Shown here piece by piece: positions 1-12,200 of a stretch of DNA of 64,000 nucleotides (the first letter of the stretch is position 1; the number at the start of each line of letters is the position of its first letter). A program made the position numbers and the translations under genes. The stretch is from Aptenodytes patagonicus (Eukaryota > Chordata > Aves > Sphenisciformes > Spheniscidae). Below the pieces are notes generated by a model that ran no database searches, was not told the DNA's origin, and saw nothing but the letters and a program-made list of their open reading frames with translations. The stretch is taken from NCBI RefSeq assembly GCF_965638725.1, contig NC_134963.1, positions 12,738,501-12,802,500 on the forward strand, written 5' to 3'.

Positions 1-754
1 TTACCTGTGGTTGTTCCACAGGTTTCTGGAAATTTACTGAGGAAAAGTCTTGCAGCATCAATGACAACCAGCCTTACAGATTGCATCTTCTTCTGTGTAA
101 GTGCCATTCAGCACAGTACAAAACACCGAGTCCTGTCTCACTAGCATGCTCTGAGACCTGTTATCTCTGAAAATACTGGTCTCAAGTGCAGGCTGAAAAG
201 TGAGTAAGACTCTCTGAGGCTATTCTTAAGTTTATGGCAGTCTTTGCCATAACATTACGGAATGTTGTACGCCTCCCTATAGGTAGCAAGAAGTTAAAAT
301 CCCACTAATGCTATTGGATTCTTTGTGAAGGAACAATTTTTCAATTACACATAATTAATAGTAATTACCCTTTATCTTCAGAGACCAGAACAAAGAATAA
401 TTAATCCATCTTAACATCCCCGTTAAGGAGGTATTAAATATGGGGTTTTTACACAGCAGATTACATAGTAACTTATGTGGCCTACTGTTCAGTCTGTGTT
501 CCCTAATGCAGAAAGGAAAGAGAAAAGAGAATCCTGAACCATCTGAACTAATAATCTAGTTTTTGCCTTAATTTAATTAGCTAGTTTGGAAACAACTGTT
601 TTCTTCTTGCAGCAGCTTGCTGCAAATGAAAAGTGTGCTGCCTACAGATCTCTCGTATATAGAAGCAGTTTTACTATATTTGATAATTAACAACATTGGA
701 GTGGACATTTTACTAATTTTTAACATTTATCTATGAGTAAAGTATTTGCAATTA

Positions 755-805
755 TTCCCATTGCAGAGGTGGAGAAAATGAAGCTCGAAAATTTAGGGCC
801 AGCTT
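755..805 (-). repeat. MIR-like SINE fragment
   Basis: The segment reading cccattgcagaggtggagaa, then aatgaagctc, resembles the reverse complement of the MIR 3' core (cattttacagatgaggaaac, then tgaggctcag). It is short and diverged, so the call rests on this one motif. Confidence 0.4.
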
Positions 806-1117
806 CTCACTTGGCACAAAGCCCTTTTGCACAGCTCTTCTCTCACACTTGTTTTTGCTGCACAGGAAGAGAAGACGCCTGATTCTGTGTTCATTCTAGG
901 CAGCACATGCCAAACTCATAGACACTTATGCCCTTTATCAGATCTTAAACTTTGGCTTCAATCTTCCAGAGTGGCTTCCAATTTTCAATGTCTTAACGGA
1001 AGCTCACCTTACAACACTCGGGATGTCTCTTGGAGCACGCAGTCACTATTAATCTGAAGTGAAATTTCCTGTTCTCGACTATTAAAAAAAAAAATCAGAG
1101 AAATGTGAATTTACCAT

Positions 1118-1195
1118 TTTGATCTTAAGTGAGTAGTCCAAGATCACACTGCAAGCCACTGAAAGAGGCAGAAGCAGAATTTGCTTCAAACGCAT
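1118..1195 (-). repeat. MIR-like SINE fragment
   Basis: The stretch with tagtccaagatcacactgca followed by gccactgaaagaggcagaag resembles the reverse-oriented MIR segment around 'ccaaggtcacacagc...agtggcagagc'. It may be a continuation of the fragment at 755-805, interrupted by other sequence. Confidence 0.45.
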
Positions 1196-1984
1196 GGTTT
1201 TGTAAGACAAATATTCCACGTGGCAGGATGACAGCAAAGATGAGGGCATTGCTGCAGGCAGCATGCGTGGCAGCTCTGGCAGGCAGACCAGCAGTCTCTG
1301 GCCCGTGACAGCCTGGGTGCCCAGAAAGCTTATGACTAGTGATTACATGTTAAGATGATAAAGAAGGGTAACGTCTATTCCTACATGTATTGATCTGAGG
1401 GATCCTAAGGTCAAAAGGGGAGAGTAGAGAGATATATAAAATGGGGGAGTAAAAAGGAAGGGATTGAAGGGAGAAGGAGAATGTCCCAAATGTTAAATGA
1501 AAGCATCTGCATGAAAGGCTCCAGGCCAACATGCTCAGAGAATGCACTCTTCTGTCTCAGTGACCTTGTGAAGATAAACTGAACAAAAAGCTTCAGGCAA
1601 CATCAGACAGAGGATTTAAGAAGCAGTTTTAATTTTAGCCAGATTGTTTTGTACTTTCGACTGCGGGGTTATCTGGGGATGCAATGTGCATACAGTGGAA
1701 CTAAATGTGGTTGTCACCCCCAACTCTGATACCGCACCTGATGGCAAATTCAGTTCCGTGCTTCCAGGGGGAAGCAAAAATAATGATTTTGGCTACGCAG
1801 GGAAGATCAAATTGTGGTATCACAAGGACGGAGTACCAGTGCATCCTAATTTTACTCCAGCATGTAATTACTTGGCTACCTTATGCGTGAGCAACATACA
1901 AGACCGATACTCCAACACAATATGCACTAATACGCTGGTTCCCTCTACTCACATTATGTCCTTGCTCTGTATCTCCAGACTGAC

Positions 1985-2110
1985 AGCTATTTACTATGAA
2001 CAAATCGTTTAATCCCCCTGTACCTCAGTTTCCTCATCTATAAAATGGAAACATACTTCCTAAAAAGAGTGCAAGGATTCACTAACTGATATATGTTTTT
2101 TCAGCGAACA
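1985..2110 (+). repeat. MIR SINE fragment
   Basis: The core string cctcagtttcctcatctata followed by aaatgg is close to the MIR consensus (cctcagtttcctcatctgta, aaatgg). It is preceded by a degraded 'caaatcgtttaatc', matching MIR 'caagtcacttaacc'. It is an old amniote SINE relic in sense orientation. Confidence 0.7.
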
Positions 2111-4296
2111 CATTTGCTGGTAATTTTAATTATAGAAAATACATACAAACTCTAAGAGCTGGCTGCATACAATAAAACATATGCTTTAATCACAATGTCT
2201 ACTGCAGCTTATTAGCACAATTAATTCTATACAATACAAATGCAATCTAACCCACAATCTGGAGATTACAAATGCCATATAAATCTAAAATGAGGGTCTA
2301 GATCTTCAAGCCTGTAGTAAAAGGTCAAATCATGAACTAAAATGGTAATAAAACCAACCCGGACTGATTGGGAATAACCCCTTCACATGCATGCTACCAC
2401 ACGTAACAAACATGAGCTGGGAAAAGGAGACCTCAGAATTCCTCCTGCACCTCCCTAGCATCACCACTTTACTGAACGATCATTGATGAACACTTACGTT
2501 GATAAAGAATCTTCTATCCAAATTTCTCAAACTGCTTTATAAATTATCTCTAATGTGTTATTTCCCTCTGTCCTCGTATTCTCTGTCCTTCATAATTTCT
2601 ATTTGATAAGCTATCCTGAGGCCACATTGTCTCTCCAAGTCTGCAGGAGAGACATCCATCCTCTCTCCTGGCAGCTCTCTTGACCCACTCTTCAATTTAA
2701 ATAGCATTTTCTCTCTCAGATCTTTTCTTAGGAGACAGTTCTTTCCCACCTTGACTGTATAACTCACCATTGCTTGCGACAGTTTCTTAATTCACTGACG
2801 CTGGAATCAATACAGCAAAGCTGGCAGAGGATGGGAGTGAGGAGGTGGGAAGACAAATGTGAAGATGTTGTAACCTTTTAGTCCTGTGCTGTCAGCTCAG
2901 CACACCATGACGCCTGACCGGACTCACACGGCTTGTACTAACACAGACAGTGACTGTGCAGGGAGCTGCGGTGGCTCAGGGCTGCTCCGTGCATCCTCCA
3001 AACCAACAACAGGGAACTAAAGGCAATATCCTATGTGAAATGAAGCAGGACAGGGCTCTGTCACAACACTGCTCTCTCTTTGCACCGTGTCTCTCCTAAT
3101 CAGCCTTCTGGACCGAAAACAGAGGCCTTCGCTATACATAAGGCCCAGCCTGTAGCACGCACAGTGCACATGTCCTATTGGATTACAGGGCAGAGTGCAC
3201 TCACATGGTCTGCCTGTCAGAGACCCAGCCGTGCCTCTGCAAAGAGAAGGAAATGAGGGAGGGCATGAATGAAAGCAACCCGAGCAGCCCAGGACAACCA
3301 GAGCCCAGTCAGAAGGCAGGATGGGGGATGCCACCAGAAAGACAGGGCAGCAGGCAAATATACCTTGGCAGGCACTCTGGAAGGCTAAGCTGGGACCTCA
3401 CTCCACAAAGAAAATACCTGGGAATCTTCATGGACTTTGATATCGTTCAAAAATGTGAGAATAGCTCATCACCTAGGAGCTCATTGTATTGACAAGTGGA
3501 ACAGATGACCGCTAGATCCCAGTTTGGATACTAAAACACAAAGCAATATGGCAAAGATCAATGCAATGCAGTCTCTCTCATTGAGAAAATGCTTCTATCT
3601 GCATCAGCTTCAGAAACTGACAAATTTCCCCCAGTCCCTCTGGTCACGGCACAAAAGAAAAGGTCTCTTGGCAAGTCCATACTGGACTTTGTGCTTTTTT
3701 CTCCTCATGCAACTCATATTCTGCAGTTCTCAGAAAAACATGACTCAAAAATGTGATCACAGGTGAAGGAAAGAAGAGTTAATAGAGACAGGGAGAGAGC
3801 AGCAGAACAGGCATCTGTTTCAGAGGGCAGAAGTTTATCACCCAGGACAGGATTTCCACTGGGTTTATCATTGTTTTCTTTGTCTAGAATTAAGGTCAAT
3901 AAAGATGATGTTTCTACTCTGAATTAGCAATGAGTTCCCACTTAATTTATAGTGCCTCAGTGCTCCCCTGTGATTTGGCTCCAGGGACCTTGGTGAAAGT
4001 GCTTCTCCTGTGAATTATGTGCCACCCTAACCGGCTCTTTCTCCCACCTCACATTCAGATGCCCACCTCCTATCTTTCCCCATACCCCCCACCTTCCCCT
4101 CTCCCCAGTTTCTTCCGGTACTAGATCTTTCAAAGAGCACTCCCTGCTTCCTCAGATCATCTGTCAGAGATCACAGCTTTGAAAACCACTACAGAAATAA
4201 TTATAAGTAGCTCTGTTCTGCAATTTTCTCAGCTGATTTCATTTGTTAGACAGTTAGTACATATCCCAAAACACCCCATGCCTGCAGCCTGAGGAG

Positions 4297-4305
4297 CTAT
4301 AAATA
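4297..4305 (+). promoter_or_regulatory. TATA-box-like element, orphan
   Basis: The sequence ctataaata sits in a moderately GC-rich stretch, followed by G+C-rich sequence from about 4310. It is a good TATA box on the plus strand, but no downstream exon other than POP5 is evident. POP5 itself has a CpG-island promoter about 650 bp further on. It could start an upstream noncoding transcript or be chance. Confidence 0.25.
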
Positions 4306-4639
4306 CTGGAGCGCCGTTTTGTGAGGTAGCGAAGGCAGAGCGCCCTTCCAGGAGCACAGGGGTGGCACTGGACACTCTGCTAATGCCCTCAGCCCCGGGG
4401 GACAGATGGCGGCCCCGCCACCTGCCACAGTCAGGGAGGGTGACTGCAGCACCGGGCCTGTCCTCACCCTCTTCCGCGGGACCTTCCCGCGGCTCCGGTC
4501 GGACGAAGCGGGGGTGTGAGCGCGGGACGTCCCGTCTCCATCATTTAGATTTTTTGGCGCCAGGCGAAGCGGGCTTAGCCAAGGTGGATTGAAGCGGCAC
4601 AGCGAAGAGGGCTAAAGCCGAATGAATTAACCTCCGGCA

Positions 4640-4974
4640 AACTCAGCGGAGCCGAGGGCTCGCCGCCCCCTCAGGCCGAGCCGCGAGCCGCGCGCGCCCC
4701 CGCGCGGAGGGTGCGGGAAGGCGGCGGGGTCGCCGCGCGGGCCGCCCCGGCAGACCCGCTGGCGGCTCGCGGGGGGGGGGGGAGGGGGGGGGGAAGAAGC
4801 GGCGCGCATGCGCACGCTCCGCAGCCGGCTGATGAAGGAAGGTGGGACCACGCCGGGGCGGGAGGTTCTCCCTCTGTCCCCGCCCCCGCACGACGACGAT
4901 TGGCTGCAGTGCGCGGGGGCGCCTCGCCCATTGGCTAGGCGCAGCGTCCGTCCGGCTCGGGCGCCACGGCCGCC
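4640..4974 (+). promoter_or_regulatory. POP5: POP5 CpG-island promoter with NRF1-type site
   Basis: This is a CpG-dense stretch directly upstream of the POP5 start. It contains a consensus NRF1 palindrome (cgcgcatgcgca, 803-814 in the 4 kb line, i.e. 4803-4814). Two CCAAT-type boxes read ATTGG on the plus strand near 4899 and 4930. The start codon lies in a strong context (gccgccATGG). It also carries a poly-G run near 4771-4793. Confidence 0.65.
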
Positions 4975-6452
4975 ATGGTTCGCTTCAAGAACAGGTGAGG
5001 CCGGAGGCGCCGCCGCCGTCGGGCCGGGTCCGTCCCGCGCCGCTGACGCCGCGCTCTCCTGCAGGTACGTGCTGTGCGAGGTGGTCTCGGAGGACCCGCG
5101 GTGCCGGCAGTGCATCGAGGACCGCGCGGTGGGCCTCGCCGTCAGGGACGCCGTCGGGCGGGTGCACGGGGACTACGGCCTGGCCTGCTGCTCCATCTCC
5201 TTCACAGGTGCCGGCGGGACGCGCTGTCCCCGCCTCCCCGGGCCCCTCGGGGGAGTGAGGGGGGGGCTCCTCGGGGAAGGGCCGGGGCGCGGGGTTCCGG
5301 GCTCACCGGTGCGCGTGTGCCCCCGCAGTGAAGTACCTGAACGCCTACACCGGGACCGTGCTCCTGCGGTGCCGCAAGGACTCCTACAGGCTGCTCTGCT
5401 CCGCGCTCCCCTTCGTGAGGCAGCTGGAGAGCCGGAACCAGCGGTACCCCTGCTCCCTCAACACCTTGCACGTCGGAGGTCAGCCGCTGCCTAAGCTGCC
5501 CCGGTGCTGGGTGCGGAGCCTCTGGTGCCTGGGGGTGGGGGGGGAGGCCGCGGAGCCTCTGGTGCCTGGGGGTGGGGGGGGAGGCCGCGGAGCTTAATCG
5601 TACCTTCCAGGCCTGCTAAAATGGAAGAACCCCATCTTACTGCTGTGGGTGCGAGAGACCCCATCTTATGTGTCACTAACTCGGAAGCTTCTAGCAGATC
5701 TAAATAAGAAACAGGCACCAGCAGTTCTTTGTTGAAACCCTCATTAATTCTGCTTGAATCTTCATTACATTTAACACAAAACCAGAGTAGCAAATACTAC
5801 ATTACATTATTTTCTTTTAAAAATATATTTTCAAAGTATAGTATCATCCATGTCCTGAAAATTAACCACTTGGGGCAAATAATGGACACTACATGTTAGA
5901 AATTATTATTCCACCACTTAACCTCAACAGTGGGGAAATGAAGTCTACAGCCACTTCTTAGCACTTGCATTAGTAAAGTTGTTGCCTGGGGCATCTGTTG
6001 CTTGATACAATGATGTTCAGAAAATACACTAGCAGCTCTGAAACACTTGGTTTTGTAGATTGTTACATATTGTTCTTGTGACTCCTACAGGTACTATAAG
6101 AACATGTCAGAAATTTCTAATTCAGTATAATAGAAGACAGCTGCTGATGTTGTTGCAAAACTGTACAAATGAAGGTGAGTTCCTCCAGCCACTTTCCTAA
6201 AATGCAGACTCAATTCCTGGGGGTTTTGTTGGATATGCTGGGCTACTTCTGAATTCTTGAACCGAGAAATGTTCCTGTAGAAGTTGAGGATATTCCAGTG
6301 TATGTGAAGAGATCAAGTAATGACCCTCTGTTGCTCTCTTTATTGCAGAGGAAAGACGGTGTATACAGAAGTCCTTGTTGAGCTGTTCCCTTACAGAAGA
6401 GCACTCTCAAAGTGGAGATGAGGAAGACGATGATGGCCCAGAGACAGACTGA
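4975..6452 (+). CDS. POP5: POP5, ribonuclease P/MRP protein subunit
   Basis: POP5 is a small protein subunit shared by RNase P (tRNA 5' end maturation) and RNase MRP (rRNA processing) in the nucleus and nucleolus. I read five coding exons: 4975-4994, 5065-5207, 5329-5478, 6091-6174 and 6349-6452. All introns are GT-AG. The lengths sum to 501 nt, giving 166 residues, close to the human protein. The start MVRFKNRYVLCEVV and the segments VKYLNAYTGTVLLRCRK and RYPCSLNTLHVGGTIRTCQK match the family. The acidic tail (SGDEEDDDGPETD) replaces the Glu-rich tail of the human protein. A consensus poly(A) hexamer follows at 6594. Introns 1 and 2 are very short (70 and 121 bp). It is convergent with RNF10. 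Confidence 0.95.
5514..5587. repeat. 37-bp tandem duplication in POP5 intron 3
   Basis: Two perfect copies of a 37-bp unit (5514-5550 and 5551-5587) begin cggagcctctggtgcctggg and contain an eight-G run. They lie about 35 bp inside the intron, past the exon 3 donor. It looks like a minisatellite seed. Confidence 0.85.
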
Positions 6453-6593
6453 ACGTTACTAGTTACTGTTCACCTCTGTCCCGTACTTGTGTAATCAAGA
6501 TGTTACCAGTTATCTTCAGAGTTAAGCAAAGCAGGGGACAGAAAAGGCAGCTGTTTGTATTTAGACTTCATTCCCCCATTCTGAGTGTTCTTA

Positions 6594-6599
6594 AATAAA
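6594..6599 (+). terminator. POP5: POP5 poly(A) signal
   Basis: AATAAA lies 142 bp after the POP5 stop, in an AT-rich stretch. It is the first hexamer downstream and is the likely 3' end signal. Confidence 0.75.
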
Positions 6600-6619
6600 T
6601 ATTTAAAAATACAGTTTTA

Positions 6620-8100
6620 CTTAAGTAGGTTACTTGCCTGTTTCACCCCAGGAGTCAAAACCACCTGCACTCCTAAGGAGTGTAGCAGCTCAATGTGATC
6701 TTCATGCTGAGGTAGAAGTGAGCTTTAGGCAGTTGGCATGGACAAGGAATGTAGTTATTCTCCTCAAGTACAGAAAAAGCATTAACATCTTACTGTTTTT
6801 TACCTTATCTTCAAGTGCACCTGTTATCCATAGGGCTGTCCATTGTTTTGAGTCACAAAAGCACCAGTTGTGTACACAGGAGCAGAGATTACAGGGAACG
6901 CAAGGTAGAGCTGTAAGGCTCAACTCCATCCGACCCATTATAAAACTCATAGGTACAAGTACTGCTTAGATATTTATTAAGTTTACACCGATCAGTTACA
7001 GGAAAGTAGTGTGTTGCTGGTATTATCTCTTGAATCCATAGGAAAACAAGATACAGCTTGAAGATGCTGCCCTGGGGAGACTGCTCCTGCAGAAGGGACA
7101 GTCTTCCTTGCCCACATCGCTTCCCTTACTTGTTCTAGTGCCTGTGAGATGTGGAGGTGAGCTACACCAGCTCCAGCTATTCTGTCTCTCTTCCCAATGC
7201 AAAGAAAAGTTGACTATAAATGTGCAGAGATAATAGAACACAACAGATACTGGTTAGACACCAAGTAGTTACTCCTGTTCCATGGCTTAAAATGACTATT
7301 ACAAATCGGAAACAATAGTACTGTGAACGCAGTTAGCTGCATGCTTGAATCTTTCTTAGTTGCTTTCTCTGCCCTCACCAATAATTTTCCAATGTGCACA
7401 TAAAGCAAGATGTGTTACCACTTTCAGGCATCTTGGCTTAGTTTCTTTGCACTCTCTTGACAAGCTGTACTGTCTTTCCATCAGGTGTAGTTAATTGTGA
7501 CCAAGCATGAAGTCAAGCTGCTTTCAAAGAATGTTTTGCAAGTGTTTCCTCCATCCTCCTGCAGCAGTTGAAGTATTCTTTACGTCCCCCCTCTCCCCCT
7601 TCTTTCTGGTTTACAGCCGCATACAGAGCTTTGTGAAGTATACTTGTTGGTACTAGCTTCCCACGCGCACACGCTTAAGTGCCTCGAGGAAGCACTTGTA
7701 TAATATGGAGCCTATTGCTTTGAAATCAAGCATCGATGTATTGACATGAACTTTCTAAATAGGGACACAACCAATGGCTTTACCAGTGGTGTTAGAACAC
7801 CTGACTCCAGAGGTCTCAAACACACGCTTCCTTGCTCAGATGAGTCACAGTGTCGGAGGGAGAGAGCACATCAACTTTTTAAAGCCTGTGCAAATGCAGG
7901 CAGGCCACTGGTGCAGGCAGGGCTGAAGATAACAGAAGGCACCCGTCAGTCTTGCACTGTAAGTTAGCGCCAGCTCCCCGGCATGAATTCTGTCAGTAGG
8001 AAGGTAAGATTTGACTCTGTGCAACTAAGTGGTATTGTGCTCCACGTTGATATGACAGTTCAGGTATAGCTCAGGAAGTGTGCAGCACTGTAAGTGCGTG
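6620..8100. other. Intergenic gap between convergent POP5 and RNF10
   Basis: No exon-like reading frame with family similarity is seen. The stretch separates the 3' ends of two convergent genes. Some of it may belong to a long RNF10 3' UTR, since TTTATT (a minus-strand AATAAA) occurs near 6970 as well as at 8110. Confidence 0.5.
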
Positions 8101-8109
8101 TGCGTATGA

Positions 8110-8115
8110 TTTATT
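8110..8115 (-). terminator. RNF10: Candidate RNF10 poly(A) signal
   Basis: TTTATT on the plus strand gives AATAAA on the minus strand, about 1.16 kb past the RNF10 stop. Other candidates lie near 8163 and 8475, so the true 3' end is not settled by sequence. Confidence 0.35.
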
Positions 8116-9272
8116 GCAACTGTTGGCCTTGACTGGTACATTACACCTATAGTTCATTTTATTCAACAAAATCCACACCACTTAATTCATTCGCTCAAAT
8201 CAAACCACAAGCAGTGCAGAATGTGACCACCCAAAGAAAGAGCGGGGAGGGGTCCAGAAGAGGCATGTTTATAGCCTGAGGTGCTTAGTGCAGATCAACT
8301 TACATCCCAGAACCAAGCGGATACAGGCCCTTATCCCAGTACAAGAGACCCCAGTTTTTTTGCTGGGGGATAAAAGTTATCTACAGACTCCAGCTATCAG
8401 TTGTTCTTCCAATTCAAGAGCAGCCAGTGTCAAAACATCATTCAGGTAGTTACCAAGAGCCCTAGGGTGGAGTGTTTATTCTAGATGATCAGGTTACAAA
8501 GAATGCGTAGCCCATGGTTGGGAAAAAAAAAAATAAAATTAGCAGCCTCACTCACCCACAGTAAAACAGAGTTGAACAACTGAAAGAAGCCAGGAGGTTC
8601 CTTCTACCACTAGTGCCAGTACGCATTTTGAAATACACAAATTCATCAAGAGTCACTTCAAAACCAAGTAGCCAAGTTCTGCTTTACACTCACCTCAGCT
8701 TTAAATCTTTCCAAGACAGGAGAACAGGAGGAATTCTTGCTCTTTAGAAAAAGAACAGATATAGCAGCTAACACTCTAAAGCCAGGAAGCTCTTTTGCCC
8801 ATTTCCAGTGCAGCGGAAACCAGTTTCTCAAGAGAGCAGTTTGACAGCTTTACTGAAACAGCACTACTGTCACAGTCAGGTGGACTTCTGCCCATGAATA
8901 CTTCTAGGGAAATAAAGGCCCTCTGCCTCTTCACTTAGGTAATATTGCAGTATTCTGGCAGTGCCATGCAGCTGTAAAGACTTTCATACTGCTTATTAGG
9001 CCAAAAGAACCAACTTGGCACAGACTAGAAGCCTTGGCTGATTTGTCTCTGGGTTGTTTCTTTCAAAACTTTGTTTCAGTATAAACTGATTAAGCAGTTG
9101 GAATCAAAAAGATCTTACTTCAACATATACTGTCATGGTTTCCTCCTGAACCCCCTAGAAGCCCTGGAAACACAAGTTTAGTCTGTTCAAATTTAAATAT
9201 TTAAACTATAGCAGCAAAACAAAGCAAAATGAAAAGAAAACCAGGAGAGGAAACTTCTCTTGAATAGCAGAA

Positions 9273-12200
9273 TCACTTTGTGTGAACAACAGAGGTGCTG
9301 AACAATAGCTTCTGCTTCTGTTTCTTTCTTTTCTTGCCTCCCTTTTCCTCTGTGAAGAATTAAAATGATACTGTCATTCTTCTCATGGAACAGGAACATC
9401 ACACAGAAATGATAAATGGTATTCCCTAGCCTAAATGACTTCTATTGGTCCGTGACACTTCCTATCAACTCACTGAGCACCAAGTAGTTTAATTTTACAA
9501 AAAAATTACTGCAGACAAACTAAGGGAGACTCCATCACACCTAAAACACACCTATAAACATGCCTAACTGATTCTAAAGTTGGCTTTAGAACTCTGTTGC
9601 AACAGCAGATCCCAGGACTGCAAGCGTGCAGCAGTTTGCCTTTCAGACAAGTATTGCTTTCATCCATGTCCAACACTACAACTGGAGCTGATACTCAATT
9701 TCACTGAAACTCCCAGGCCCTCCCATCCAACTCTTTCCATCATTCACTGTAGTCTCCAAACAGAAGCCAAAGCTAAACATCAGAACTGAGCATTATAATT
9801 GAGTTTGATCAGCCAGCACCAGGCTTGGGGGTTTAAGTTCATCTCAATTTGTTCCAGATTCCCTAATTTGAAATTTCAGCTAGCAGTTACCTTGACATTT
9901 TGGTCAAACTTAGTGGTAGTTCAGCAGCTCAGGTATTTTTAGTTTAAAAGTGCATAACCTGAACTTCCTTGAGATAAAGCTTAAATTAAGTTCCGGTAGA
10001 GACATGGCAAACATGATTGTCAAAAGCCATCTTTGTCCTAATGGGATTCTTTCCTAGTTGGAGATCTCAGCTCCCACTAAGAGACCTGCTTTAAGCTAAC
10101 AGAAGCCCTAGTCAAGCTGCTCAGAAACCACAACCTGACAATTTTCAGAACTGTTCTGCGGCCAATTTTTGGTCCCCAAAATTGCTGCTCTCACTTCTCC
10201 CAGAAGAAGAAAGTGAAAATATTGAGTATTTCCCTTCAGAAATTTTTCATGCCTTCCCCCCGCCTTTTACCTGATAAGTGATCAGCTGTGGACGGTTTGT
10301 CCAGTTTCAGGAGAGCTGCCTCAATAGCTTGGCTGAAGGAATTCTGGAAGCTGGGCACAGGTATGCGGTCAGAGCTGTCACTTTCTCCATCACTATCCAC
10401 TGGCACAGGGAGTGCCAGAGCGTTCTCATCTGAAAGAGGGAAAGGGCCTTGAGAGGCAGAATGTTGTATAAAACTTTCACAGTGCAAATGCCCCTCCACA
10501 CTCCAGATGTTTCTTGTGAAGTTACAAGATATTGTAGATTTAGATGCATGGTAAAGAACCTGAAGTAGTAATACCGAATTTTCTTACCTCTTGTCTTTGG
10601 AGCAGGTTTGGGCCATGTTTCTGGTTTTGCTTTTCCAACTCTCAACATCTATCAAAAAAGTTGTAAGATATGATTAAATCCCATGTACTAGAACAATGCT
10701 GCATATCCCCTAAGTGGCAGGAAAATCTAGGAACCCCTTCAAGCACTCAAACCCTATGTTGTCTCCGTAAGATTTATCCCACATTGTTTTTGTGGGGGAA
10801 GCAATTGTGTTCTCAGACTAATCCCCAACTAAAGACACAAGTAATTCTGACAAGATTTACTCTGCTGCATGGCTTACCTGGGCAAAGGAAGGGAAGGGAG
10901 ACTCTTCTTCTAAACTCCCACAGAGCAACGGGCTGACCTGGCTAGCAGCAGGTGACAGTGGAGTTGGAATAGACTCTACAGAGAAAGCAGCAGATAATTA
11001 AAGCCAGTTGCATTTGGCAAAGGCACTCATTATGCTGCTTATCAGGATGAAACAGAAATAAAGTTTTATTATCTTATGTAATTAACCATTTTTATCTCAT
11101 CAGTTCCATCCATTAGTCACACAGTGGGACCTCTCAAATTTCCTCAATCTTTTTATTTAAGGAAGATTTAAAGTTTGGGGTTTTTTTTTGTTTGGGGTTT
11201 TTTGTTTGCTTATTTTGGGGTGTTGTGTGGGTTTTTTGTTTTGTTTTTTTGGGGGGATTTTTTTTTCCCCAAAAAACATTTTAGAATAGTTTCTATTTAA
11301 TATTTTTTAATGAACTGCAAGATAAAACATTTGGTAAAGCATCACTGGACAACAACCTAACTGAGTGCTCAGCAACTACGTTTTATTTTAGTATAACGTG
11401 GAGGAAGATGGAGAGGGTAGAAAGAAAAAAATGCCAGTAGTGTTTTCCTGGCATACACACTTTTCTTCCCTTTTGGGGGAACTTTTTCCTTTCTTTTCTT
11501 CTGACTCAGCAAAGATTTAAAAGATGGGGTAACTACAGTGCAGATCTATTGTCACTGAAGTAGAGGTAGTAAAAAGCAGACAAAGGACCAGAATGTTTCT
11601 TGGCTGTGTCAGCCTTTTGTGTATGATCTCATAGGCAATCTAGGAAAGAAGCAGTCTTTGATCAGTATTAAGAAAGTTTAGCGTGATGACCTGAGCAGTA
11701 GATCCCAAAAGAATGATCAAGAGCTAGATGTGATGTGTTTTTCCAGATGCTCACCTGTCTGAAACACAGGGCTTCTGCCAAGAGGAGACAGACAGAAGCT
11801 CTGATGATCAATGCTGGTAGTTTCTCCGGGGCAAGAGGTAAAAGCAGGGAACTGCTGCAGATTCTCTAAAGCAATATGGACCTCTGGATCTAGAAAGAGG
11901 TTTTAAATTAAAGCACTACACAATGTGGGGGAGGACTGTCAATATGCAAGTTGTTTCAGGAGTCTAGGAGGTGCCAACTCAATTTTCTTTCCACCCTCTA
12001 TTTTAGAGACCAGTACAAGCCCTGCTGCTGGATGGAAGCAGTTCCTAGGCATTTTTTTTTCCTTCTTCACTTTTCACTCTATATCGTGATTGCTATAAAA
12101 ACAGAAATTAAGAATCCTGAGAGCTATATACACCATGGAGATAGCTGCACCCTTGAATGCCCTCTGTCTCTCCCATAATGTGCAAGTATGCAGCAATTGC

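Larger units (their letters stand above)
1..4260. other. Intergenic, no gene recognised
   Basis: No open frame here resembles a known protein. The longest (1644-2012 +) has no domain signature and overlaps a SINE fragment. The base composition is AT-rich and unlike the CpG islands further right. MIR-like fragments are listed separately. By the human gene order CABP1 would lie beyond POP5 on this side, but no EF-hand exon was seen. Confidence 0.6.

Noticed and set aside
1644-2012. 122-codon open frame on the plus strand
   Set aside because: No family similarity, and its end runs into a MIR fragment.
4627-5494. Several long overlapping frames in the POP5 CpG island
   Set aside because: They are alternative frames of POP5 exons and GC-rich promoter sequence; only the spliced POP5 frame has family similarity.
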